A DNA stretch of 64,000 bases, taken from positions 1 to 64,000 of the forward strand of contig JAQGDQ010000527.1 of assembly GCA_030141605.1 (NCBI GenBank). The letters run 5' to 3'. This document shows positions 23,736-37,343 of the stretch, in pieces. The position numbers were made by a program, and so were the translations under genes. Origin of the DNA: Tubiluchus corallicola (lineage: Eukaryota; Priapulida; Priapulimorpha; Priapulimorphida; Tubiluchidae). The notes beneath the pieces are model-generated. The model did not search any database. It saw nothing but the letters and a program-made list of their open reading frames with translations, and was not told the DNA's origin. How positions within the stretch are numbered: the first letter of the stretch is position 1; the number at the start of each line of letters is the position of its first letter.

Positions 23736-24834
23736 TTACTATTATAAATGCTGATTATGCTGTGGCCACAGCCACCACCATCATTTACAGTGGCTGTTGC
23801 TGACAGCAGTTGATTATAGTGATGACACTGATGACGACAATGATGTAATAACCATGTTAGGTGTTTCAAAATAAAGTATCGGCTGCAGAACATACTTAAA
23901 ACCTTTAACAGATAAAATATACTTATAACCAGTGTTCAATAGCCTAAAAATGCTAATATAAAGACGGACCCACCACGCAAGCATGCAACAATGACCACAG
24001 CAGCGACGATGATGATGTCGTAGGTGATGATGATGATGTCGGCAAGAATGCAAATAGTCTACCAGTGTTGCCACCGAAAGGGTTAAATCATTCACTAAAA
24101 CTCGTAAGTTTTGATGTGCTTTCTACGAAAGATACGAACCCTGAATGACAAAGACCTCACGATCCCAACTTCAAGGTTAACCGGGAAATGCTTCATTTTC
24201 TGCCCGAATGACGCCATTGACCTTTTCAGCGTAGGCTGGAATGACGACTGATTCGACGGTAATGATAATCGTATGATAATGGCGATGATCGCCATGATGA
24301 TGATGACGGCGTCGACAATTGTGATGAAATTATGATGAGGATGAATAATTATCACACTGTTAGAGAAGTTTGCCATTTCTGGACTTTTTTTATTCTTCGC
24401 CCCGATCGAGCCATCTGGCGTTCGGGTGACACAAACTTAGTTTGCAAAATTAAATGTAAGATTCACAGCACATGCTATCTATTAGTGATAATACTCAGTG
24501 AGGTAAAAAGATTGGAGGTAAAAGGTAAAATTCAAAGTGAAAACTCACAACAAATCTCAGCCGGGTGACAAACGTGTTGCATCTTCGCGGCTCCACACGG
24601 GTTCACACATCCTAACGGACGCAAACGGGTGGCTTTGAGTAGGAACACAGCAAAAAATTAATCTCTTTTGTGAGCTATACTCGATTTTTAACTATCTCAC
24701 TAAATAAGCAAACACGTACTAACCTATTATGGTACAGTGGAATCCCGGTACGTTCTACCTTTCTTGACGAAGTGTTTTAGCTAAAGTCTTCTTTGATTAA
24801 GTTTTGATATGGCAGAGTGCAAATTTTCAGGGTA
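23736..24834. other. Non-coding with scattered (GAT)n
   Basis: Short gatgatgat runs near 24005-24035 and 24290-24345. No gene seen. A transposon-like end tacagtggaatcccgg at about 24731 has no partner nearby. Confidence 0.35.
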
Positions 24835-25270
24835 CTTCCCTGAATTCCACCGAGGGCGCTGAGTCGACTCCCTAAGTTCCTTAAACTCCGTTGGGAACAC
24901 TGGGCCGGCACCCTAACTTCCCTGAACTCTGTTGGGAGCAAGAGGCCGACACCCTAACTTCTCTGAATTCCGCTGGGAGCAAGAGGCCGACACCCTAACT
25001 TCTCTGAACTCTTTTGGGAACAATAGGCCGACACCCTAACTTCCCTGAACTCTGTTGGGAGCAAGAGGCCGACACCCTAACTTCTCTGAACTCTGCTGGG
25101 AACAATAGGCCGACACCCTAACTTCTCTGAATTCCGCTGGGAACAATAGGCCGACACCCTAACTTCTCTGAACTCTGTTGAGAACAATAGGCCGACAACT
25201 ATGTTGGGAACAATAGGCCGACACCCTAACTTCCCTGAACTCCGCTGGGAAGGCTGAGACCCGACCCCTA
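24835..25270. repeat. 41-bp satellite (about 10 copies)
   Basis: The unit contains gacaccctaacttctctgaa and ctctgttgggaacaataggcc with single-base variants; one unit is partly deleted near 25195. Confidence 0.92.
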
Positions 25271-26143
25271 GGTGCTTTAACTTCACCAAGTCTTACAATT
25301 ATTTCTGATTCTGATGCTAATGAAATTTACTGCTTGAGTCAATCCCAGCATTATAAGTCTCCACGTCTAAACGGTGCAGTCTGTCTAGCTACACATTACC
25401 TCTCCAACATCAAAGCCACCGGCTAGGTGATTTTATGTCTCTTTACTGAATCGAACATGTATAATTCAGATCAAGACCAGGTAAAGACAAATAACAAACA
25501 TAACATGCAAACATACCATACGACTTCAACTCTGTCACGTGACCGCAACTTGGTCACGTGACTTGGTTTTCTCACGAATTTCCTACGCAACTGCGACATT
25601 TTCGCGTGCAAAACAAACCGAACTTATTTGAAGCGAAATTTACAAAGGTATACAAAAACAACACAGTTTAAGACTATTAAACGGTTGATTACCAAAAAAA
25701 CTTTTTTTGATACTCAGTACGAATAAAAGCTTGAACTGAATGTAAGAAATACAAATAACAGATTGATGCTAAAATCTATACTCTGTACATAAATCTATAT
25801 ATTAATTCTACTGGTATGGGCTTTATATATAAGATTCGAGGCTACAGCTTCGACGATGGTACCATTTCCGGCGATCTATACATCGAACGAAAGGTCTCGA
25901 TCTAGTGTCGTGCCATTGGGGGTTTATTTTTCGAATCGGGCCCACTGGGACGAACGGGGGGGCGAAAAACCTCCAAAATGGCCATTTTTCGGCCGTTTTT
26001 TGCAAAAGTTATTCTCTAATAATTTGTCATTTTCTCTAATTTACTCTTTCCTGTAACTTTGTGTGCTTTTTTTAAACATCAAAACCTTCGTTTTGCGTAT
26101 GGCACACGCATAAACTATTTACACACCTTTATGGCAAAAAAGA
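25271..26143. other. Non-coding
   Basis: No gene recognised. A short direct pair gtcacgtgac lies near 25537-25562. Confidence 0.35.
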
Positions 26144-26235
26144 CTAAAAATAGCTATGACGTCGTTGCGTAAATTGGCTTGTAACCAAGATTAAAAATAG
26201 CTATGACGTCGTTGCGTAAATTGGCTTGTAACCAA
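26144..26235. repeat. 45-bp direct duplication with bZIP-like motifs
   Basis: Two adjacent copies of a segment containing aaatagctatgacgtcgttg and cgtaaattggcttgtaacca. Each holds TGACGTCG (CRE-like) next to TTGCGTAA. Confidence 0.85.
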
Positions 26236-26762
26236 TCAACGTGTCGGAGCAGGTTGTCACAAGTTATTGTGTCAATATTGCATCAACGCAAGAATAGACT
26301 TGATGAACTTAGAATTTAACACAGACATACGACCTATGTGATACGTGTGTACAGTGTAAATACATTATAGCGAATTACAAAACGTACGACTCGTCATACA
26401 AAGAATAAAAAAATGTTGACAAACATACCCGAAATACCCCTACATTAGTATATCTTGTGTAATAATCATTGGGTTAATATATTGTATGTTTTTGTAGGCG
26501 AACTTTTACTTGCTAAAGTCACGATAATTGATATTGTTCGTAAAAGTAAAGATAAACTCGAATATATGTAAACAAAATTGACGTAGTTACATCTAAAGCA
26601 TTCGTACACTTGCTATAAATTGCAATGTATTCGATACATTGTTAAGTCAATTGACGAACGATTTTTTTAAAAAAATCCAAATTTATTTGCACTGTTTCGA
26701 GTTTAGAACCGGTTATTGGTCATTCGATTTATTAATTGTTACTAATTTTATTGAAATTTGTT
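26236..26762. other. A/T-rich non-coding
   Basis: No feature recognised. Confidence 0.35.
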
Positions 26763-27205
26763 ATATAGGTTTTAAATGTCAAATGTAGACCTGCGTTAAC
26801 TCAAATGTAGATTTAGGTAATTCAAATGTGTCTTGGTAACTCAAATGTAGACTTAGGTAGTTCAAATGTGTTAACAATGGTTTTCAAGAAATCTTAAGCG
26901 CTTTTGGTAACTCAAATGTAGGCATGTCAAGTCATATGTGACATTGGTATCTCAAATGTGGATAGGTGGTAAAGTTTAAGGATGTTAAATTTAATCTTCT
27001 TTAATTTCAATTTAATAATTGCTCCTAAGTTAAAATAACAACATTATAGGCCTACTAATAGATGCACTATCTTTGGTTTATCTTTTTTCTAATTTGCACT
27101 TAAATAACTTAATTACCGATTTATTCAAAGTAAGGCATCTACATTTGACTTACCCAAGTCACATTTTAACTTTCCTGTGTCTACATTTGACGTGTAAAAC
27201 CTATA
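26763..27205 (+). mobile_element. Foldback-like element, copy 2
   Basis: Same inverted ends (tataggttttaaatgtcaaa and ttgacgtgtaaaacctata) and the same internal ~20-nt tcaaatgt units as 16527-16932, in the same orientation, with a longer unique core. No coding capacity. Confidence 0.85.
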
Positions 27206-27403
27206 AGAAGTTTAGCATAGAACACTTCACAAAGACAAACACCATTAAAACGATAAAAAAGTAGAAATTCACTGTAGAAATTTAAATAGATCATTTTTCC
27301 TTCTTTGCATAGACGACTAATAACTTAAAACTTAATGAACAACATCAATATGGTTTTTGAAAGTTACTGACTAGTTAACTGACCAAGCATGTAATCAACT
27401 TAC

Positions 27404-27695
27404 CGTAAGGACTTGGGCTTCTTGACATTTGACCCTTTACCCGGTTCTTTCGAACCTGAAGCCAATGTCTCGTTCCAACACAATACAACATTAGGTTCCT
27501 GTCGGACCAGTCCTTTGGTATATCCAGACCGCTACTACGAGCGTCCCTATTCCGGACCTTGCCGGACTTCGTTGCCACGAACTTATCTTTACCGTTGCCG
27601 TTGTCCACTATAACCGGTATCGTAGGAAGAAGCGTAGAATTCAACAATTGAGCACCAGTGGTTATATTCAGCACAGCAGTAGTCACGCTGTTCAT
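27404..27695 (-). CDS. Putative exon of an unknown minus-strand gene
   Basis: On the minus strand an open frame from an ATG at 27695 (MNSVTTAVLNITTG...) continues 97 codons to a strong splice donor (gtaagttga) starting at 27403, just after SRSPSPYG. The translation has mixed composition with no repeat character, unlike most open stretches here. The frame stays open about 18 codons upstream to a TGA near 27750, with no other ATG in it. Upstream sequence (27750-28195) is richer in G+C than the surroundings, as a promoter region might be. I recognise no domain. No next exon was identified at lower coordinates. It could equally be a chance open stretch or part of an unrecognised repeat. Confidence 0.3.
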
Positions 27696-27749
27696 GACTT
27701 CACTGACTTTATCGCATTTCCACACGGTAATCCATAGTTTATACGAAAC

Positions 27750-28195
27750 GTTTCACCAAGTCTGAACACGTTAAAACAGCTACATGTTCGATAAGGCGAT
27801 AGTACACATGACATTCTATTTGTGTGTGCGTAGACCACGCTTAACAAACACACTCGACTGCGGTGCACTGACTGAATCAGAGGCCACAATTACCTGATTA
27901 CCACAATCACGTTAGCAACGCTGAGCGCACTGCTTCCTCGCTCGCTAATTACATGATGTTCGTCCCATACAGAGCAGACAGTCCCAGGGTAGACGGAGCG
28001 CTTTGATTCTCACATGCGAGCTGCGAAGTTCATCGGTTTCGTTTATATAATTCACGGTCTATATAGGCATGCGCTGCCCGCGCGCAGGTCTGCACTCCTG
28101 CGGCAGTGGTGCTGGTGTTTGAGCAGCGTACAACTCCATGCAATGATTGATGCGGAGCAAAACGTCTCTTCATTTTTATCAGCTTCGGCAGGACA
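27750..28195. other. G+C-richer region, possible promoter of the 27404-27695 exon
   Basis: Higher G+C and more CpG (gcgctgcccgcgcgcaggtc near 28070) than the surroundings. No specific promoter element can be assigned. Confidence 0.2.
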
Positions 28196-28203
28196 CCAGG
28201 AAC

Positions 28204-28636
<433 letters not shown>

Positions 28637-28644
28637 CCAGGAAC

Positions 28645-29390
28645 AGTAACAATGTTTAATGCACAAAAACACACTTGCTTTACGGTGGCACCTAGACAGT
28701 TTATTTAGATTTTAAACTTACTGTTTAAATACATCATACAGTTTCATTTTTTAACCCGGGATAAACTAAGCCACTACTAACAGTTGTTTTAGTACATAGT
28801 ATAAGTACTCTGTATTAAATCGCAGATGAATCTTATGATGCGCCTCTTCAAAGATTTTCTAACATTTTTCTTTTTGTTCCGATTTATGACTTTTCGATGC
28901 CACGACAGCCTTAAGAAGTGTGAAAGGATTTATATTGCGCAGTTTTTTTATTTAAGCTGTTGTGTTTGTCGTTGTTATGAAATTTTGAATCGCGTACAAC
29001 TATTTTATCAATAAGAACTTTAATCTTCATAGCAGCAATCCTTATATATTTCCAAAAATTTGTATTAATATGAAATTATTATATTATATACAATTTTACC
29101 GAAAAGCTCTGTCACAGTGGAGAGCGAATGAACGCTATCTATCTATGAACACACCAACGTATGCTTGATTTCTCAAAGGTTTGACACCATCATTGTTATA
29201 CAACGTAACTACAGACATAAGGAGAATATTTGGTGTTTGTAGGGAAAGCCAAGCCTTCTGGGGAAGTTAGGATCATTTCAACGTTCGGGAAAAATGTTAG
29301 AAGGATTTAGTAATAAAAGTGTGATAAATGCTTCGTAAAATTTATAATAAAATCACTTTAAAATCCCGATAATATCATGATAATATCATA
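28645..29390. other. Non-coding
   Basis: A/T-rich, no feature recognised. Confidence 0.35.
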
Positions 29391-29728
<338 letters not shown>

Positions 29729-30393
29729 TAAGGGTCCCATTTTGGGCGCTCATCCTTCTACCATGCTGAATGAGTTGTCCTTTTCTTTAGCTATTATGGG
29801 TGACGATATTTCAATTCCTAAAGCAAAGGTGACATCTTCAACTTTTCTTACCTTCTTATGGGTATTACGAGACATTTCAAGTGGACAGCATTTAATTAAA
29901 AACTCATATAGATTGACATTCGCTGTGACGTAAGCATATCCTCCAGTAATTTCCTGGTCACGTGACTGTCTGTGATTCATGAATGAGTCATGTCTACCTC
30001 GACTAAATAACTCAAAGTGGCGCAGAACATTTAGGAAACGTTCTCAATTCGACAGTTCACGTGGGATAATTCTTTTCCTGTCGAATGTAGCCTATTGCCA
30101 GCTGGTGCTGCATAATGTCGTTATAATAACAAAAGTGTTTTAGGACAGTGGTCGAACTTTTACAAGTAAATTTTGTAGTAAGGACATATCTGTTAGTCTG
30201 TCGATTTGGCAAATGTTCTGAAGTTCAGGAACTAATCTTATAACAAAACCTTACACAAAGGTAGCTGTTTTTATGGAGGAGTGATAAATAGCTTTTGCAG
30301 AATAAACAGTTACATTAAAAGCAATTAAAAGACCATCGTGGACGAGTTTATTGATACAATAATGTTAATATACAAATAAGCTTATGGACCATC
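29729..30393. other. Non-coding
   Basis: No feature recognised. Confidence 0.35.
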
Positions 30394-30955
30394 TTGTTGT
30401 TGTTGTTGGCATCCTTCTGTCTCGGAAGTCAATGGAGTGTGCTCCAAGAGAGTCAGTTATTGATCACATTGATGGAGCTGCAGCGTCGACTGTGGCTGAG
30501 CAATCCGATCCTTGAACCACTGGAGTGGCCTCTCCAGGGCGAACGCCTGCGCAAGGTGTGTGGAGATCCTGAGTTGCCCAGACAACAGGAACTCCTTCTC
30601 TTCCTCCCTGGTGTAGTCCAAAGGAAAGCGGAGCGATACGTTTGGCACCAGGTTGGCTGCAGGAGCTGCCGGAGTCAATGAGCATGCTGCACTGGTCCGC
30701 CTTCGGGGCTCCACTCCTAATTTGGAATGTTTACTCCTCTACATATGGCCGTTGGGTCACTTGACCTCCTCCACCCTCTAGCCGTTGGCTGCTTGTGCAG
30801 CTCCTCCGCCTAGTGTCGAGATACGGTGTGGGCATCCCGCAAGCCTACAGCACCTGGTATTCCTAGGCGATCACCCATCCAAGTACTAACCAGGCTCTAC
30901 GCTGCTTAACTTCGGTGAGCAGACGAAAACTGGTGTTTTCAACGTGATTCATGGG
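30394..30955 (-). mobile_element. 5S rRNA-derived SINE, copy A
   Basis: On the minus strand the element starts with a 5S rRNA-like head (30846-30955), continues with a ~430-nt body and ends in an (aac)n tail (ttgttgttgttg on the plus strand at 30394-30408). The head includes gaagttaagcagcg (5S A-box region), cctggttagtacttggatgg and ctaggaataccaggtgctgt. Flanks atggaccat and atgggccat may be a diverged target duplication. Open frames in the body recur in other copies only because the sequence is shared. Confidence 0.9.
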
Positions 30956-32168
30956 CCATTTAGTACTGGCCTTATCATAGCTTACTTCAAGAGAAGATGA
31001 ATTCATGATCATCAAAACTTTTTGTAATATCAGCTTTCGAGTGTGCGTTCATATCTTCGTTTAAACGAGCTTGAATAAGAATTTGACGAATTGACTAGCA
31101 CATATGTAGGCCGACATCATTTTCTGCTCATGTTGCTGCCGTCTCTTTGTATGTAAATATTGTCTCCTCTTGTATGTGTGTTTTTGTTGTTGTAGTGCAC
31201 TATGGTTTACTGTAATTTCAGTAATTTTAGTCTTACCTTTTAAAGTGTAGTCTTAATGTGTTATATACACATATTTTATTTAGTTCATACGTATGTTTTA
31301 TATGGATTTTAAGTCTGAAATAAAAATATGAATTGAATAGAATTGTCAGTTTAATAAGTTTCACTGAATGCCAGTCTGCAGATGTCAGTATAAGAAACAG
31401 CCCAGAAAGTATTAATTCTGTCATGGATTCAGACAAAAACATACGAAAAAACCCTGTACCATTGGTTGCCAGACGGCTTGAATGGATAAAAAAGATATAA
31501 TTGATTTTAAATATAGCATGCCAGTTTTAGATTATTATTTTGCTTTAGTTAAGTTAGCTCAGGCCCAGGGCGCTTTAATATGTTGAAACATTAATTGGCA
31601 GACGTACCCCAAAAAGGCCTGCTCTTAAAATTTGGAACAACTTACGACACTGGCTTCATTTCCAAGGTGGCTTCATTTGCAAGTAACATTTTATTGTTCA
31701 ACTGTCATAATCATTATCGTCATCATGTTTCCTCCCACACACTCAAATGATATCGCATTATGGTCATAATATTAACAGAAGAATTTTACAATCGCCTTTT
31801 CCACTTCGAACTTCGCATTAAAAGTTTGAATTTCAAAGTGACCGACTGAAGACAAGTTTTTACAATTGAGCGCAGCAGAGGTTGTTACTTCAGCCACGAT
31901 ATAAACTGGCAAATTACAGCGTCTGCAGCACCTATACTGTCAAGCTTGTATGAAAAATGGCCGTCCGAGACGCACGCGGTTAGATTACGAAATCAGTTTT
32001 GGCTCGTGGACAACCGGTCTCGCGCTGCCACGAAATTGTGTCACGCGTGCACAGCATGGAAACAAGTGTCACACCAATTAAACCCAGCCTTGAAACTGAA
32101 AACGCGCGATCCTATACAACAATTATGTATTAAAGTGTATTCAACTGATCAATAATCAAACTTTTTTC
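30956..32168. other. Non-coding; LINE-tail-like segment
   Basis: The segment around 31130-31345 ends aataaaaatatgaattgaat and resembles a LINE 3' UTR, but no coding remnant precedes it. No other feature. Confidence 0.35.
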
Positions 32169-32400
32169 AAATTAGCTGGCAATTAATGATATCTTTACTT
32201 AGATTATGACTGTGAGTGACAGAATTTTCATAAACCATTGCTATTTATTTCACGATAATTATTACCCATTGCGGATCGTGAGTTGAAGAAAGAAAGGAGA
32301 CGCTGAAAATTGTGAACCAGTCGGGATTTGAACCCGAGACCTGAGATTAGACATCCCATGCTCTGCCACCGAGCTACCAGTTCAACCTGACAGAGCAGGC
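32169..32400 (-). mobile_element. tRNA-derived SINE, copy 2
   Basis: On the minus strand a tRNA-like head has A-box-like tggtagctcggtggcagagc and B box gggttcaaatcccgac at normal spacing, then a body shared with 19361-19575. The anticodon-stem region is not good enough to call a real tRNA. Direction and box spacing support a SINE. Confidence 0.82.
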
Positions 32401-35400
32401 AGAAGCGGTTTGATGTTGAAGAACTAAAGGCAAAAATAGTTGAGCGCTGGAACCAAATACCTTTTAAGACGTGGTAAACTGTCAGCTCTTGGAAGAAATG
32501 CTTTTGTCTAGTCTCGAATAAAAACGCTTAACACATAAAGCATTTGCAGCAAATTTTGACAATACGAAATAATTTCCTGCACATATTTTTTTACATGTTA
32601 TTTTAAAAATTCACAATCTTTGGAAAAATCAAAAACAATGAATTAATTTTCAGCATTTATAAACATTCGTCTGTAGCATCATTTAATTTTCGACCGATCC
32701 CGTTACTTTTTTCTTATGATTTTGAGATAAAAACTTGAACACATTTTTTGCGACACCCAATACAGCGCATCCAATGTATGGGAACGGAGTTACCTATGCA
32801 CAAACGTATGATCATCACAAGAATAAGGGTCTCATCACACAATCTGGCTGTGTCTTTGTGGAGAAATTCAGACAGAAGATCATTTTTGTGCGAGTGCCAT
32901 GAAAATGCACTTTATAGATCACTGTACGCGTTAAATTATAGTAATATTGCAAATTTATTAGACGGAGAAATGATGTCAATTGGAAATTTCATTTAAGACT
33001 GTATGCATAGATTTGTGAATTACATAGTATAGTTTTGTTAGCGGACATATAACCGCATCGCTGTGATTATCGTATAGGTAAAATATTTGTTTATCACATG
33101 TGTACAAATGCTTAGTTAATAGTTTTTTCGCTTCATAGCGTTTACAACTAAATTTGTATATATGTGTATATACCTTGTGCAGCTATGTTGAGTCAAATTG
33201 TTAGTATGATCTGGATATCATTACCCGAGCTCTGCCTGCTGATAAAACCATCGGGTATGTGTCGATGCTTTTGTAATTTTCGTGTTGGAAATTTGATTTT
33301 CAGAAATAAAATATCTATCTATCTATCTATTCTCTTAAAGACAATGTTTCTGGCGTGTTAACAATTAAAACTTGAACCAAAAATCCTGTAATAAAACAGT
33401 GAAATAATGTCAATGAACCTAACGTACTGTTGACTTATGAGTAACGACTTATGAGTAAAAGCTTATGACTTACAAACATCCTTCTCTTTTGCCTCCATAT
33501 TTTGCGTAGATCGATTTATTGATTTCCGGACGTCGGGTTTCCAGACTAGACGCGAAATCTGGGTAACGTCGGTTCGTTATTGTGTCTTCAGTAATTAGCT
33601 GATTTATCCTGTATCCTGCTTCCCAGATTTAACCTATATTCGCCTGTTAGTAAAGAGGGGCGAGTTTAAGCTTCAGGGATCACTGCTAAGAAACGCGCCA
33701 ACTGGGATAGATTGATCAAGCCATAGGTTAAGCTCATGTCCTGGATCTGCCCTTGGCTGGCTGGTGCTTAACCACCTCCTCTCAATAATGAAAGTGAAAT
33801 CTACCGGGATACGGAACGCATCAGCCAAAAGACGCTGCTAATCTGTTTTAACCCACATCGTGCGAAGACTTTAAATTTCTCTACAGTTCGATTGTCTATG
33901 GTTCTGTGAAAGCTGATAGTGTGTGAGATCAAAGCTACTGGGGGTAGTTTTTGGTGAGACAACATGCATTCATTGATAAGAATTTTGCATCTTTTAGTTG
34001 TGCTAAATTTTTAATTAGCTGCCAGACTGCTTGGTTGAGGCCGCATCGTTGATAAAGGAAAACAGGATGATTGTGTAAACATTAATTCAGAAAACAATGC
34101 TCTAAAATATTGAAAACTACAATAGCTTTTTTTTTAAATCAAAGTTTAGTTTAAATAATAATTACCTCGGATACTCAAATTTCGTCAAACTTTCAAAAGC
34201 TAAGCGCAGCTCAGTGAATCTACTAAGATTGGCAGCGGCGCCTTTTTGTCACATTCGCGTGGCCGACAAATAGAAGGTTGTACCGTGATAACCATGATCA
34301 TGAACTACAGTGTTAGTTTCTGACGTCATGTGATGTAAAGCCAATTTTTCGTGACATCAGTAGTGTAACACTTACGCAAATGTGCTTGATGTGCAAGGGA
34401 AGATGCCTGCCATTGCACAAACTGTGGTTAGTTTCTGACGTAAGCAATAGCTGTGTTCAGTTGCCGTTAATTAACTTTCTAAGCTAATTATTCGAATATA
34501 TGGAGCAATTGTAAACTTTTATAGGCAAGAAAATGTATATTTTGGATAGTAAATTAAAATGATATTGAGTCTAAACAATAGTCCGGTCTTCCTTTAACTT
34601 TTAGTTGCATTTTTATGCGTTTCGGTACATTGCAGAGTACATCATTGGCAGGGCCGGTTAAATTTGGGTAGTTACAGCGAGACCGGAACTTAGGTATGGC
34701 TTCAAGTCAAATGAGTTACTGAATCATCAGAGGTGTCTTGGTTACTTAATGCTCGGTACACCTACATCGTTCTCTCAAGGTAAACAACCAGAATCAGTTT
34801 GGTATTGGAAACTCCCCAGACTGAATATGAACCCGGTCATAATTCATTCACTGGACGGCCATTATTCTTAACTTCAATAATCAACCATAATGCCCTGACC
34901 ATTCTGGGGTAAAATGCTAAATACATGTGAACAAATTGCAAATACCCTCAAAAATGTTTTCAAGTGCCAACATAATTTATGAGATATTTTGTCACAACTG
35001 ACTGCTATCACCTTTTTTATGAATTACTTATGTAAAGCATATTCGAAATAAAATGATGTTAATAGTAATAGACGTGGATAAAACTAAAATTATGTTATTT
35101 TTGCTACCTTTTAGCTTTTAGGTAAATAGTTAGTTAACATAATACAGTATAGTTTAATAAAGAGTTATAGAGATGGGTGGCGAACAAATCATACGATCTT
35201 CTAGTCTAGCTTTGCAAGCTTAAGCACATTTTTAGAAGCTGCTACTACTTACTAGCCATCAGTCCTGCCCCTAAGCTAGACGCGTCAAGCAAGCTAAAAG
35301 TTTCAAACCAATATCATCAAAATGATCGTTTGCTTTAAATCGAGTAATGCACTTTCCGCTTTCCATACACTGTTCGCTTTGCATTGTGGGTTAGTTTGAT

Positions 35401-35405
35401 CAAAG
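32401..35405. other. Non-coding upstream of the MICU gene
   Basis: No exon recognised. A LINE-type tail, aaataaaatatctatctatc, lies at 33303-33330. A segment near 34300-34600 ends tccggtcttcctttaac like the palindromic family but otherwise is weakly similar. The last ~200 bases are the presumed promoter of the gene starting at 35406; no TATA box is evident. Confidence 0.4.
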
Positions 35406-35639
35406 ATGTCTGCGCTCTTTAGGCGCTGTTTTGTGTTACGAGGGAATTCTATTTGTTTTAAACACTATTCAAGGCACTTAGCAAACCGTACATTTGCTAA
35501 TTTTAAATATAAGAAAACTCTACCGTATTATGGAGTGTTAACAGTTACTGGGTTAGCCGTGTATTTATACAGTCGCTGGAATAACCATGGAAAAGTGTGG
35601 TTTTCTGGTCCTAAACTTTTCGCCAAGGAACTTGGTCCG
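35406..35639 (+). CDS. MICU3: MICU2/MICU3-like exon 1 (start, targeting and membrane segment)
   Basis: This is the likely first coding exon of a mitochondrial calcium uptake protein, an EF-hand regulator of the MCU uniporter on the intermembrane-space side. The ATG at 35406 follows caaag and opens 78 codons in phase 0. The N-terminus (MSALFRRCFVLRGN) is basic, rich in Arg, Ser and Leu, and free of acidic residues, like a mitochondrial presequence. Residues ~41-56 (YYGVLTVTGLAVYLYS) form one hydrophobic span, as in MICU proteins. A donor GT at 35640 (gtttgt) after Leu-Gly-Pro joins in phase to the exon at 45462; unspliced, the frame stops nine codons later. Assignment of this exon depends on phase, position and character, since MICU N-termini are poorly conserved. 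Confidence 0.65.
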
Positions 35640-36798
35640 GTTTGTATAACAGTAGCAGTATTATAATTATTAGGATTGCGTGACATTGGCCGATGACGTT
35701 TTGCATGCATATTGGTTAGTTTGCAGCTTAACTGCCGTAGTTGATTAAATAACAGCCTAGGTTGGTTTCCAGAGATTAACCGCGAATTGTACCATTTTTA
35801 TATTTTAGGTCAAGCCTATAGGCTATATATATATATATATAATAAGGGGGCGACTATTGCCACCTAAACTGCAAGTGCGCTTGTAGTGTATTTGGTTACG
35901 TAACATGACTGAAACAGCAGGTCAAAACGCCCCCAACACACTGTCCTAGTGTCTGACACTGGTAAATATCATCAAATCATGCAACTTCTATGCAGTCTAC
36001 TTATGCACTTAAGCATCTGTGCAACAGTGTATGGTTTAGTACTTCATGTGACTATTCCAACATTTTTACCCACCACACATTGTTACATTTTTCGCTCGCT
36101 ATCTGCTGTAATGTTGCTTGCTCCATATGATGTTTCGCTGAATTTAAAGTCTGATAACCAGGCCAGTATTTAACATTAAGTCAGCATATTTTTAATTGCG
36201 AATAGAATACAACCTATGAAGTTTACTTGAATCGAGAAATGTGTGACTCGCTTTTTGATCAAAGCTCTTAAAATATTTTAAATAGTTGCATTTATTAAGT
36301 TATTTTATTTCAAATTTTCACTGTCAAAAAACTCTATCATTACCTTTGTTGCCTTAAAAATTGAAACTAGTAAGATGCTACAGCACACCCGCTAGGGGCA
36401 TTAATGTCTCTTTCGTGTAATATTAGACTCGCGCTCATAAAAACGCCAGAGTATATCTGTCTCTTTACCGTAATCAAAAATATCTATGCACATGCATTTT
36501 AACAGGTAATGACAAGCACATTTAACAGAAGCATGTATAACCAGCCACCCACTATAATATACTGCAATGTTTTTTACATAAAAATATCCAAATGCCCCTT
36601 ATAAAGACCTTAATGATTGCAGCTCCTCATCCAGCTTTCTGCAAAACACCAACCCTACTTCATGTAAATTTTACGTTTTCATTTAGGGTATAATGGGCTA
36701 ATGTCAGTCATTGGCTAATGTCGGTCATCCAGTTTTTATACACTGAAATTAGGTCATGTGACCTAGACTGGCTTTTTGTAGAACATATAAAATAGTTA
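35640..36798. other. MICU intron 1, proximal part
   Basis: Start of a 9.8-kb intron. A (ta)n run is at 35826-35842. No exon recognised. Confidence 0.5.
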
Positions 36799-37201
36799 TA
36801 CGCTCATATCTCGGTTTGCCGGACAAAAGTGGGGAGACGTCGGGCCAAATTGCCGATTGTTCGTATTTTCCGATACTAAGCTAATATAGTAGGCAGTGTG
36901 TATTAGACTCAATCGCCTAGTTATGTCAAAACTGTCGGCAATTGACTCAAATAACTCCGCATAATTGACTCTACACCGCTTACACACAGATTAAACGACT
37001 AAACACGCTAACATACAAGCTACACACCTGACGTTACATGCTGTTTGGATGGAAACAAAGTAATGGCCTGCCAATCAGCAGTCCGCTCGTGAAATAACGG
37101 ACTGTGTCTGTAGTATGGGGGACTTTCTACGGACCAAATTTTGTCCGTATTTTCTGATATCCGTAATAGTGAGGGGTCCGGTAAACCGAGATACTAGTGT
37201 A
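36799..37201. mobile_element. MITE with TA target site
   Basis: Inverted ends tacgctcatatctcggtttg...and tacactagtatctcggttta (read from each side), about 28 nt with few mismatches, between TA dinucleotides. No coding capacity. Consistent with a Tc1/mariner or pogo-type non-autonomous element. Confidence 0.75.
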
Positions 37202-37343
37202 TAGTATTTACAAAATATTTATGCAAATAGAAGGCACATCATTGAAAAAGTCTAAATGTGGCCAACATTTCCCCAATATACCCTATTAAAGGATCGTCTG
37301 CGTGATGCTATTAAAAATCGAGACAATAGTGTATGGTTTATGT
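37202..37343. other. Non-coding spacer
   Basis: Contains the left target duplication of the adjacent SINE (ggtttatgt at 37335-37343). Confidence 0.4.

Noticed and set aside
24731-24770. A MITE starting tacagtggaatcccgg.
   Set aside because: No matching inverted end with TA was found downstream.
30394-30714. Conserved 70-100 codon frames shared by 30394-30714, 37252-37623 and 55743-56011.
   Set aside because: They lie in the body of the 5S-derived SINE; conservation reflects copy relationship, and the frames are broken by indels between copies.
32323-32394. A genuine tRNA gene on the minus strand.
   Set aside because: A and B boxes are good but the acceptor stem does not pair and the same sequence plus body recurs at 19361; it is a SINE head.
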